Positions 8,796 to 16,006 of a stretch of DNA of 64,000 nucleotides are shown here, piece after piece. The notes beneath the pieces are model-generated. The model did not search any database. It was not told where the DNA came from and saw only the letters and a program-made list of their open reading frames with translations. Positions within the stretch are counted from its first letter, which is position 1. Each line of letters starts with the position of its first letter. This stretch comes from Hydrogenophaga sp. BPS33 (GTDB lineage: Bacteria > Pseudomonadota > Gammaproteobacteria > Burkholderiales > Burkholderiaceae_C). The stretch covers positions 5,819,501-5,883,500 of the forward strand of contig NZ_CP044549.1 of assembly GCF_009859475.1 (NCBI RefSeq), given 5' to 3'. The translations under genes and the position numbers were made by a program.

Positions 8796-9454
8796 CGCAG
8801 TATCCGCACCTTCTTCTCCAGCGTGGCACCGGCCCAGGCGATGAGCAGGCCCGTGGCCACGTACATCGCGGCGGCCACCGCGAACGCGGGGATGCCGGCG
8901 GCGGAATCGGTGGCGATCTTGGACACCAGCGCAGTGAGCTCGCGCCCGGGAAACGGCACCTGCGACGCCAGCGAGGTCGACAGCATCAAGGCGATCAGCA
9001 GCGAGGTCATGGGCTGCACCACGGTGCGCAGCGCCTGCGGCAACACCACGGCGGTGATGATGCGCAGCGGCCGCATACCCAGGCTGAGCGCGGCCTCCGC
9101 CTGCCCGCCGGGAATGGTGTTGATGCCCGTGCGCAGGTAGTCCGCCGTGAACGCGGAGCAGACCAGCGCCAGGGTGAGCACCACGGCAGGCTCATAGTCG
9201 ATCAGCACGTTGAGGTCGGGCAGCGCGAACACGATGAAGATCAACAATGCCACGCTCGGAATGTTGCGGAAGATCTCCACATAGACCGTCAGCACGAAAC
9301 GCAGCGGCGGCAACGGCAACAGCCGAAGCACCGTGACCCCCATGCCCAGCAGGAAGCCGGGCACGAACGACAGCACCGTGAGCTTCCACGTCAACAAAAG
9401 GGCCTGTCCGAAGGCAGGCCCATGGTCGGTCAGAAGCCGGGAAACCTCGCCCAT
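8792..9454 (-). CDS. Polar amino acid ABC transporter permease (GluC/GltJ-like)
   Basis: This 220-residue permease is shorter than its partner and carries YVEIFRNIPSVALLIFIVF and an EAA-type loop (GGQAEAALSLGMRPLRIITAVVLPQA). Both are characteristic of HisM-type permeases for glutamate, aspartate and related amino acids. It lies 15 bp after the binding-protein gene and overlaps the next permease in an ATGA junction. The pair with the binding protein resembles GluB-GluC-GluD, but GluA (the ATPase) is missing from the cluster. Confidence 0.92.
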   Translation of the reverse strand: MGEVSRLLTDHGPAFGQALLLTWKLTVLSFVPGFLLGMGVTVLRLLPLPPLRFVLTVYVEIFRNIPSVALLIFIVFALPDLNVLIDYEPAVVLTLALVCSAFTADYLRTGINTIPGGQAEAALSLGMRPLRIITAVVLPQALRTVVQPMTSLLIALMLSTSLASQVPFPGRELTALVSKIATDSAAGIPAFAVAAAMYVATGLLIAWAGATLEKKVRILR

Positions 9455-9469
9455 CGGTCCGGGAAGGCC

Positions 9470-10372
9470 TTAGGGAATCGCGGGCGGGGTGGGAACGGCG
9501 GTGCTGCCGGTGCGCTGGCCGATGGAGATGGTCCACAGCTTGGCCCAGGTGCCGTCGGCCTGCACCTTCTTCAGGAAGGCATTGACGAAGGCCACGCCGT
9601 CGGAACCCTTGGGCAGGCCGATGCCGTAGGGATCTTGCGCACCGAAGGGCGCGCCCGCCAGTTTCGAGTCACCCGTGCCCAGGCTCAAGGCGTTGAGCAG
9701 CAAGGTGTGGTCGGTCACATAGGCGTCCACGCGGCCTTGGCGCAGTCCGTCCAGGGCTTCCTGGTGCGTCTGGAATTCCTGCACGACTGCCTTGGGCGCG
9801 AACTGCGCCAGGATGGCCGGCCCGGTGGAGCCCGCCTGCGTGGCCACCTTCTTGCCGGCCAGATCGTTGTGCGATTGGATGGCGTTGTTGTTCGACTTCA
9901 CCAGCACACCGGCCTGCGAGGTGTAGTAGGGGCCGGCGAACGAGATCTTCTCGGCGCGGGCGGGGGTGATGGAGTACGTGGCCAGCACCATGTCCACCTG
10001 GCCATTGATGAGCACCTGCTCGCGCGTGGACGAGTTCACCTGCGTGAACTGCACCTTGGACGCATCGCCCAGGATGTAGCGCGTGAGCAGCTGGGCCAGA
10101 CCGGCGTCGAAGCCACGCGCCTTGCCGTCTTTCTCGTTGAGCAGCGAGAACAGGTTGGACGTTTGCGTGCCGCCCAGGCGCAGCGTGCCGGCCTGCTTGA
10201 TCTTGGTGGCCCAGGTGCTGGATGCGATGGTGGCCGCATCGGCCACCGGGCCTTGGGCCACCAGCGCGTCGAACGCGGCGGCGTTGATAGGGGTGCCCTG
10301 GGCGAACAGCGAGCCACTGGCTACGACGGCAAAGGCCACCACGGTGGATTTCAGAAGGGATTTGATCGGCAT
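9470..10372 (-). CDS. Periplasmic glutamate-type substrate-binding protein of an ABC importer
   Basis: This 300-residue protein starts with a signal peptide (LLKSTVVAFAVVASGSLFA). It then shows the class 3 binding-protein fold: LRLGGTQTSNLFSLL, FDAGLAQLL, VDMVLATYSITPARAEKISFAGPYY and GKKVATQAGSTG. Family members bind glutamate, aspartate or other polar amino acids in the periplasm. AGAGGA precedes the ATG by a few bases. It is the first gene of a three-gene operon with two permeases. The ligand is inferred only from family resemblance. Confidence 0.92.
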   Translation of the reverse strand: MPIKSLLKSTVVAFAVVASGSLFAQGTPINAAAFDALVAQGPVADAATIASSTWATKIKQAGTLRLGGTQTSNLFSLLNEKDGKARGFDAGLAQLLTRYILGDASKVQFTQVNSSTREQVLINGQVDMVLATYSITPARAEKISFAGPYYTSQAGVLVKSNNNAIQSHNDLAGKKVATQAGSTGPAILAQFAPKAVVQEFQTHQEALDGLRQGRVDAYVTDHTLLLNALSLGTGDSKLAGAPFGAQDPYGIGLPKGSDGVAFVNAFLKKVQADGTWAKLWTISIGQRTGSTAVPTPPAIP

Positions 10373-10472
10373 GCGGTCCTCTTGGCTGGTGTTGGTCGTG
10401 GGTCAATATATAGCAACATCTCCATCAGCTCGGCGAGCCGATCGCGCACCTTGCTCGACAGGGAGAGGCATT

Positions 10473-10526
10473 GGGTGGTGCAGATGACGCTTGCGGCGAA
10501 CGCAGCGAGGCGTCCAAACACCACCC
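10473..10526. repeat. Nested stem-loop in the gap between the DUF1428 gene and the ABC importer operon
   Basis: Three nested inverted repeats are visible. The outer one is GGGTGGTG (10473-10480) with CACCACCC (10519-10526). The middle one is GACGC (10486-10490) with GCGTC (10510-10514). The inner one is TGCG (10492-10495) with CGCA (10501-10504), closing a GCGAA loop. All 17 base pairs are perfect. It lies downstream of the DUF1428 gene and about 100 bp upstream of the binding-protein start. No T-tract follows on either strand. It may be a terminator, a dispersed repeat or a structured RNA. Confidence 0.6.
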
Positions 10527-10536
10527 GATTCCCGCA

Positions 10537-10905
10537 TCACCCCTTCACTTCCACCACCTGCTCAAACCCACCAAAAATCATCCGTTTCCCATCGAACGGC
10601 ATCGGCGGGTTGTCGGGGTTGGACGGATCCATGCGCGGGTCTTCCATCATCTTCTTCATGGCCGCGTCGCGCGTCGCTTTGTCGGGCCATTCGACCCACG
10701 AAAAGGCCACCGTCTCCTCGGCCTTCGCCTGCACGGCGCGGCGGAAATCGGTGACCTTACCGTCGGGCACGTCGTCGCCCCAGCCCTCGATCACACGGAT
10801 CGCGCCCAGCTCGATGAACATCGGGTCGAACTGGCGGGCGTGTTCAAGGAACTTCTGCTTGTTGGCGGTGGGGACCGCGATCACGAAACCATCGATGTAA
10901 GACAT
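10537..10905 (-). CDS. DUF1428 family protein (YbaA-like, dimeric alpha/beta barrel)
   Basis: This 122-residue protein starts MSYIDGFVIAVPTANK and contains the FSWVEWPDKATRDAAMKKMMEDPRM region typical of the DUF1428 (E. coli YbaA) family. The fold is the dimeric alpha+beta barrel, and the function is unknown. The ATG at 10905 has a strong AGGAGT ribosome-binding site 7 bases upstream; the longer open frame to 11034 has no such support. It is a monocistronic-looking gene between the ABC importer and the ferredoxin gene. Confidence 0.9.
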   Translation of the reverse strand: MSYIDGFVIAVPTANKQKFLEHARQFDPMFIELGAIRVIEGWGDDVPDGKVTDFRRAVQAKAEETVAFSWVEWPDKATRDAAMKKMMEDPRMDPSNPDNPPMPFDGKRMIFGGFEQVVEVKG

Positions 10906-11034
10906 ATTCAGACTCCTGTTGGGTTGAACCATGCGAAGCGCCCACCATGAGCACCTCGTAAACACTCGACGAACGACCGCCAGCCAAATCGACATGACTC
11001 GCCTGGACGAGCATCCTTCATGGCTCGGTTTCAA

Positions 11035-11307
11035 TCAAGCCCGGCTGAGGACCACATCCGCCGTGGCCCGCGCCACGCAGGGCAGGCAATAGCCCTCCTT
11101 CTTCTCCTCCGCGCTCAGCCCAGGCCAGGGGATTTCGTAGCGCACCTCGCCCTCCAGCAACCGAACCATGCAGGTGCGGCATGTTCCGTTGCGGCAGGAC
11201 ACCGGCCATGCAATGCCCGCGCGCGTCATCGCAGCGAACAGGCTGGCGTCGCTGTCGGCCTCGATGTCACTCGACTGGCCTTCGATCTGGAGTCGGAAGG
11301 TTTTCAC
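11035..11307 (-). CDS. Small [2Fe-2S] plant-type ferredoxin
   Basis: The 90-residue product has the plant-type ferredoxin ligand pattern: Cys38, Cys43 and Cys46 in SCRNGTCRTC, and a distal Cys74 in GYCLPC. It should be a soluble single-electron carrier, partner unknown. I chose a GTG start at 11307 (VKTFRLQIEG); extending further upstream would run into the divergent gene at 11371. No clear ribosome-binding site is visible, so the exact start is uncertain. Two cysteines lie close together at 74 and 77, and only one is needed as a ligand. Confidence 0.85.
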   Translation of the reverse strand: MKTFRLQIEGQSSDIEADSDASLFAAMTRAGIAWPVSCRNGTCRTCMVRLLEGEVRYEIPWPGLSAEEKKEGYCLPCVARATADVVLSRA

Positions 11308-11328
11308 GCACGCGGGAAATGGACTGGG

Positions 11329-11352
11329 CGAGGGACGAAGCGAGGGACGCAG
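11329..11352. repeat. Two-copy 12-bp tandem repeat in a divergent promoter gap
   Basis: CGAGGGACGAAG (11329-11340) is followed directly by CGAGGGACGCAG (11341-11352), differing at one base. The pair occupies the 63-bp gap between the ferredoxin start and the divergent 115-residue protein. It could be a tandem regulator-binding site or simply a slippage product; nothing further distinguishes these. Confidence 0.45.
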
Positions 11353-11370
11353 CGGGCTTAGACTTTCCGC

Positions 11371-11718
11371 ATGACCCTGGAATATTGGAAGTATGACGCC
11401 GGCTCCGACTCCGTCGCCTCGCTGGTGATTCCCGCCGCACTGGGCCGCCAGCGCACCTTCGACCTGGATGCAACCCTGCGCGTGCAAGTGCCGGCAGATG
11501 CGCCCGAGAGCTCGCACGAATTGGCCGTGGAGGTGGACGGCCGGCGTCTGTGGGCACGCCGCATTCCCAGCCAGAACCCTGGCGAGACCGACGGCCTGGA
11601 ATACCACTGCCGCCTCACGGTCGAGGCGGATGCCGATTGCCGCGTGCGCGCGAAGGCGAGCTGCAAGGGCTCGCGGGTGCTGTCGCTGGTGGTGGAGGCG
11701 CGCGAAACGGCTTACTGA
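11371..11718 (+). CDS. Conserved hypothetical protein, 115 residues
   Basis: I do not recognise this protein. It has no signal peptide, no membrane segment and no cysteine-rich motif. Alternating hydrophobic/polar stretches (TLRVQVPADAPESSHELAVEVDG, then LEYHCRLTVEADADCRVRAKASCKG) suggest a beta-sandwich. The codon usage is as GC-biased at third positions as its neighbours, which supports real coding. It is divergent from the ferredoxin gene and convergent with rpe, and its stop is followed at once by a perfect 12-bp palindrome. Confidence 0.7.
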   Translation: MTLEYWKYDAGSDSVASLVIPAALGRQRTFDLDATLRVQVPADAPESSHELAVEVDGRRLWARRIPSQNPGETDGLEYHCRLTVEADADCRVRAKASCKGSRVLSLVVEARETAY

Positions 11719-11730
11719 ACGGACGTCCGT
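11719..11730. repeat. Perfect 12-bp palindrome in a convergent gap
   Basis: ACGGACGTCCGT begins at the base after the stop of the 115-residue protein and is self-complementary. Its left half ACGGACGT recurs at 11739-11746. The site lies in the 38-bp gap between two convergent genes, so it may mark transcription ends. There is no T-tract. Confidence 0.4.
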
Positions 11731-11756
11731 CGGTTCACACGGACGTGTCTACGCGA

Positions 11757-12446
11757 TTACCCCAACGCCACCCGCATCTGATCGATCACCGCCCTGTAAT
11801 CCGGCTTCCCGAAGATCGCGCTCCCCGCCACGAACGTATCGGCCCCCGCGTCCGCCACGCGCCGGATGTTGTCGGCCTTGATGCCGCCGTCCACTTCCAG
11901 GCGGATGTCCTTGCCGCTGGCCTCGATGCGTTTGCGCGCGTCTTCGATCTTGCGCAGCGCCGAGTCGATGAAGCTCTGGCCGCCGAAGCCGGGGTTCACG
12001 CTCATGATGAGGATCAGGTCGATGTCGTCGATGAGCCAGTCCAGCACGTCCAGCGGCGCGCCGGGGTTGAAGGTCAGGCCGGCCTTGCAGCCCTTGGCCT
12101 TGATGGCCTGCACGCTGCGGTGCACGTGGGCGCTGGCGTCGGGGTGGAAGCTCACCAGGTCGGCACCGGCGTCGATGAAGGCCCCGGCCAGCGCGTCCAC
12201 CGGCTGGATCATCAGGTGCACGTCGATCGGCACCGGCGTGCCATCGGGCTTCTTGGCGTGCGGCTTGAGCGCCTGGCAGACCATGGGCCCGAAGGTGAGG
12301 TTGGGCACGTAGTGGTTGTCCATCACGTCGAAGTGGATCCAGTCAGCGCTGGCGGCAATGACGTTCTTCACCTCGTCGCCCAGGCGGGCGAAGTCGGCGG
12401 ACAGGATGGAGGGAGCGATGCGGTAGGTGGGAGATGACTGGGGCAT
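11757..12446 (-). CDS. rpe: Ribulose-phosphate 3-epimerase
   Basis: This 229-residue TIM-barrel enzyme interconverts ribulose-5-phosphate and xylulose-5-phosphate in the pentose phosphate and Calvin cycles. Recognisable motifs are [16 protein letters not shown], the metal-binding [30 protein letters not shown] and the phosphate-binding [19 protein letters not shown]. The length is typical. It is divergent from apaG. It normally precedes gph, but the two are separated here by about 9 kb of unrelated genes. Confidence 0.97.
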   Translation of the reverse strand: MPQSSPTYRIAPSILSADFARLGDEVKNVIAASADWIHFDVMDNHYVPNLTFGPMVCQALKPHAKKPDGTPVPIDVHLMIQPVDALAGAFIDAGADLVSFHPDASAHVHRSVQAIKAKGCKAGLTFNPGAPLDVLDWLIDDIDLILIMSVNPGFGGQSFIDSALRKIEDARKRIEASGKDIRLEVDGGIKADNIRRVADAGADTFVAGSAIFGKPDYRAVIDQMRVALG

Positions 12447-12535
12447 GGCAGGGCGCGCGGGCGTGGGGTGTGGAATTCGGATGACAAGACCCGCATTCTC
12501 GCAGGGCCGTTGCCCTGGCGTGGCCGCGCGGTAAC

Positions 12536-12940
12536 ATGCCGCCCATGCCGAAATACCTGTTCACCTGCGAGGTCGAACCGCAATACCTGAGCGAGCAGTC
12601 TTCGCCCGATGAAGACCAGTACGCGTTCGCCTACACGATCACCATCACCAATGCCGGCGAAATCACGGCACAGCTGATTTCGCGCCACTGGATCATCGAC
12701 GACGCCAACGGCCACACCGAAGAGGTCAAGGGCCTGGGCGTGGTGGGCCACCAGCCGCTGCTGCGGCCCGGCGAATCGTTCCAGTACACCAGCGGCACGC
12801 GCCTGACCACGCCCAGCGGCAGCATGCGCGGCAGCTACTTCTGCGTGGCCGAAGACGGCGAGCGCTTCGACGCCACCGTGCCCGAGTTCCACTTGCTGGC
12901 GCCGGGTTCGGGTGAGGCTCCCGCGCGGGTGCTGCATTGA
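12536..12940 (+). CDS. apaG: ApaG family protein (Co2+/Mg2+ efflux-associated)
   Basis: The 134-residue protein shows the whole ApaG domain: [31 protein letters not shown], then [27 protein letters not shown] and [16 protein letters not shown]. ApaG is a fibronectin-III-like fold linked in enterics to cobalt/magnesium tolerance, with unclear biochemistry. The ATG at 12545 ([10 protein letters not shown]) is an equally good start, removing three residues. It is divergent from rpe, a common arrangement in this group. Confidence 0.93.
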   Translation: MPPMPKYLFTCEVEPQYLSEQSSPDEDQYAFAYTITITNAGEITAQLISRHWIIDDANGHTEEVKGLGVVGHQPLLRPGESFQYTSGTRLTTPSGSMRGSYFCVAEDGERFDATVPEFHLLAPGSGEAPARVLH

Positions 12941-12981
12941 GGTTTCGGCTGTTCTCGCGCGGCCTCTCCCCCCAAGTCCGC

Positions 12982-15018
12982 ATGACCACCGCCACACCCC
13001 TCGACACGTTGGAGCCGGACGCGCCGCTGGCCTTGCGCCACCTCTGGCTGATCAACGCCCTGCGCTGGGTGCGCGGCGATGAGAAAGACGTGCAGGCCAG
13101 CGTGCAGCGGGTGCGTGCCTTTGCCGATGCGGTGCAAGCCACGCCCGAGGCGCAGGCGCGCTGGCGCCGCTGGTGGCAGGCGTTCATCGGCACGGTGGAC
13201 ATCACCCCGCTGCTGGCCGACCACGGCTTCGCGCCGCGCACCGCCTTCCTGAGCGAGTTCGGCAACCGCCTGCGCAAGAAGGTGTTGCCCGGCACGCCCG
13301 AGACCACCGACATGGCCGAGCTGTTCGACCTGCTGCTGTCCTCGCGCTTCGACGTGCGCTGGCTCAAGGCGCTGGACAGCGAGACACTGCAGCGCCTGCG
13401 CAGCAGCCTGCTCGACCCCGCAGAAGCAGCGGTCGTCTCCACGGGCTCTGCCCACTTCTGGGAAGACGCGTTGATGGACGCGCTGGTCTACTGCGCGAGC
13501 CAGATCTGCGCCACCGGTTTCGCCTCCGAGATCCGGGGCCGCATGTCGCCTGAGGCCAAGGCCGGCCGCTCCTTTCACCAGTTGCCCGCCGATTTCGAGG
13601 GCCTGCGCCGCGCGGTGGACGCGCACGGCGCGCGCAGCCCGCAGGCCCTGGCTGCCGCCGACGCGCTGCGCGCCAGCCTGGACACCTGCCGCCACGCGGC
13701 CTACACCGTGTACTCGCATCTGGAGGAGCACGGCGTCTCGGTGGGCATCGTGTTCCGGCTGCGCCAGTTGCGCGAGCGCGTGGTGCGCATGAAGCAGTTG
13801 CTCGATTGCCTGCAGTCGGACAAGCCCGAGCGCGCCACCGCCGCGCTGCTGGCCGATCTGGCGCAGGTGGGCATCGACAACCGCAGCATCCGCGCGCTCG
13901 TCGCCAGCAGTTCACAGCTCACGGCCGCCAAGGTGGCCGAGCGCAGCGCGGAAAGCGGTGAGCACTACATCACCCGCAACGCGGCGGAATACCGCGGCAT
14001 GCTGCGCAAGGCGGCCGGGGGCGGCGCCATCGTGGGGCTGACGGTGTGGGTCAAGTTCCTGATGGTGGGCCTGGGCCTCACCGCGTTCTGGGGCGGTTTC
14101 GCGAACGGGGTGAACTACGCCACCTCGTTCGTGGTGATCATGCTGCTGCACCTCACGCTGGCCACCAAGCAGCCCGCGGTGACGGCACCGGCCATGGTGG
14201 CCAAGCTGCGCGACATCAAGCAACCCGGCGCGGTGCGCCGCTTCGTCGACGAAGTGGCCAACCTGTTCCGCTCGCAGATCGCCTCCATCGTGGGCAACCT
14301 CGGCATGGTGGTGCCGGTGGTGGCGCTGATCAGCCTGCTGATGGTGTGGGCCAGCGGCCAGGCGATGGTGGACGAGCACAAGGCCCACGAGGTGCTCAGA
14401 AGCATCAGCTTGCTGGGGCCGCTGTTGCTGTATGCGGCCTTCACCGGTGTGCTGCTGTTCGCCTCCAGCATCATCGCGGGCTGGGTGGAGAACTGGTATG
14501 TGTTCCACAACCTCGACTCGGCCATGCAGCACAACCCGCGCTTCACCGCCGTGCTCGGGCGCGCGCGCGCCGCGCGCTGGGCGGCGTTCATGCGGCGCAA
14601 CATCTCGGGCCTGGCGGCGAACATCTCGCTGGGTTTCATGCTCGGCCTGGTGCCGGCTTTCATGACCTTCTTCGGCATCGGGCTGGACGTGCGCCACGTC
14701 ACCCTGTCCGCCGGCCAGGTGGCCGCCGCCGCGGTGGCGCTGGGCTGGGGCGTGTTCGCCGAGCCCGCGCTCTGGTGGGCCGTGGCCGGCGTGCTGCTGA
14801 TCGGGCCGGTGAACCTGGGCGTGAGCTTCTACCTCGCCTTCCGCCTGGCCTTGCGCGCGCAGAACATCAGCGAAGTGAACCGCCAACTGATCCGCGCGGC
14901 CATCCAGCGCCGCATCCGCGCCGCGCCGCTGAGCTTCCTGCTGCCGCCGCGCAAGCCGGTGGTCGACCCCGAGGAGCCCCCCGCGCCCGGCGCGGCCGCG
15001 CCGCAGTCCCATGGGTGA
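12982..15018 (+). CDS. Gcr-type 'site-specific recombinase' family protein; multi-pass membrane protein
   Basis: The 678-residue protein matches the family named after gonococcal Gcr and annotated as site-specific recombinase. What I see does not support a soluble recombinase. The first half is helical and soluble. From about residue 345 on there are several strongly hydrophobic segments (AIVGLTVWVKFLMVGLGLTA, then IVGNLGMVVPVVALISLLMV, then GPLLLYAAFTGVLLFASSII). No serine- or tyrosine-recombinase catalytic motif is recognisable. The ATG at 12982 was preferred to the one at 12937 because the latter abuts the apaG stop. It overlaps thiL by 8 bp. Confidence 0.8.
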   Translation: MTTATPLDTLEPDAPLALRHLWLINALRWVRGDEKDVQASVQRVRAFADAVQATPEAQARWRRWWQAFIGTVDITPLLADHGFAPRTAFLSEFGNRLRKKVLPGTPETTDMAELFDLLLSSRFDVRWLKALDSETLQRLRSSLLDPAEAAVVSTGSAHFWEDALMDALVYCASQICATGFASEIRGRMSPEAKAGRSFHQLPADFEGLRRAVDAHGARSPQALAAADALRASLDTCRHAAYTVYSHLEEHGVSVGIVFRLRQLRERVVRMKQLLDCLQSDKPERATAALLADLAQVGIDNRSIRALVASSSQLTAAKVAERSAESGEHYITRNAAEYRGMLRKAAGGGAIVGLTVWVKFLMVGLGLTAFWGGFANGVNYATSFVVIMLLHLTLATKQPAVTAPAMVAKLRDIKQPGAVRRFVDEVANLFRSQIASIVGNLGMVVPVVALISLLMVWASGQAMVDEHKAHEVLRSISLLGPLLLYAAFTGVLLFASSIIAGWVENWYVFHNLDSAMQHNPRFTAVLGRARAARWAAFMRRNISGLAANISLGFMLGLVPAFMTFFGIGLDVRHVTLSAGQVAAAAVALGWGVFAEPALWWAVAGVLLIGPVNLGVSFYLAFRLALRAQNISEVNRQLIRAAIQRRIRAAPLSFLLPPRKPVVDPEEPPAPGAAAPQSHG

Positions 15019-15988
15019 ATTCGAACTGATCCGCCGCTTCTTCCAGCGCGCGCCGTCGGCCGACGCGGGCGCGGGCTCGAACGCGGTGGTGCTGGGCATC
15101 GGTGACGACTGCGCGCTGCTGCAACCCAGCCCCGGCCACCAACTGGCCGTCTCCAGCGACATGCTGGTGGTGGGCCGGCATTTCTTTCCCGATGTGGACC
15201 CCGAAGCGCTGGGCCACAAGGCGCTGGCGGTGAACCTGAGCGACCTCGCCGCCATGGGCGCGCGCCCGCTGGGCTTCACGCTCGCGCTGGCCCTGCCCCA
15301 TGCCGATGAAGACTGGCTGGCGGCGCTCGCGCGCGGCTTGTTCGCGCTGGCCGACGCGCACGCCTGCCCGCTGGTGGGCGGCGACACCACGCGCGGCCCG
15401 CTCAACATCTGCATCACCGTGTTCGGCGAAGTGCGGCCCGGCCAGGCGCTGCGGCGCGACGCCGCGCAGGTGGGCGACGAGTTGTACCTGAGTGGGCGCA
15501 CCGGCGAGGCGCGGTTGGCGCTGGAACATGTGCGCCGCACCGCTTGGGCCGCCGAGGCCAAAGGGGCGGACCTGCGCGCGCGCCTGGATCGGCCGACGCC
15601 GCGCAACGCACTGGGCATGTTGCTGGCCGGCGCCGGTGCGCGCGCGGCCATCGACGTGAGCGACGGCCTGGCCGGCGACCTGGGCCACGTCCTGCGTGCC
15701 AGTCGCGTGGGCGCTGAAATTCCCCTGGCCACCCTGCCCTTGGCGCCCGCCCTGGAGTTCCTGCCGACGGCGCACGGGCTCGAATGCCTGCTGGCCGGCG
15801 GCGACGACTACGAACTGCTGTTCACCGCACCACCCGATGCGCGCAGCGCGATCGAAGCGGCATCGGCGGCCAGCCAGACACCGGTCACGCGCATCGGGCG
15901 CATCGTGGCGGGCACGGGCCTGCGGTTGCTGGACGCGAAAGGCAACACCGTGCGCTTTCACGCGCGCGGGTTCGACCATTTCGCCTGA
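15011..15988 (+). CDS. thiL: Thiamine-monophosphate kinase
   Basis: This 325-residue kinase phosphorylates thiamine monophosphate to the active diphosphate using ATP, in the cytoplasm. The start (MGEFELIRRFF), the metal/ATP-binding GIGDDCALL, GHKALAVNLSDLAAMGARP and VGGDTTRGP, and the later AIDVSDGLAGDLGH are all standard ThiL motifs. Length is normal. The start overlaps the upstream membrane-protein gene by 8 bp, indicating coupling. Confidence 0.96.
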   Translation: MGEFELIRRFFQRAPSADAGAGSNAVVLGIGDDCALLQPSPGHQLAVSSDMLVVGRHFFPDVDPEALGHKALAVNLSDLAAMGARPLGFTLALALPHADEDWLAALARGLFALADAHACPLVGGDTTRGPLNICITVFGEVRPGQALRRDAAQVGDELYLSGRTGEARLALEHVRRTAWAAEAKGADLRARLDRPTPRNALGMLLAGAGARAAIDVSDGLAGDLGHVLRASRVGAEIPLATLPLAPALEFLPTAHGLECLLAGGDDYELLFTAPPDARSAIEAASAASQTPVTRIGRIVAGTGLRLLDAKGNTVRFHARGFDHFA

Positions 15989-16006
15989 CCCCGCCACGGC
16001 GCGGGC

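Noticed and set aside
12982..15018. Functional site-specific recombinase with a target repeat nearby
   Set aside because: No recombinase catalytic motif or inverted-repeat target is visible, and the C-terminal half is membrane-spanning.
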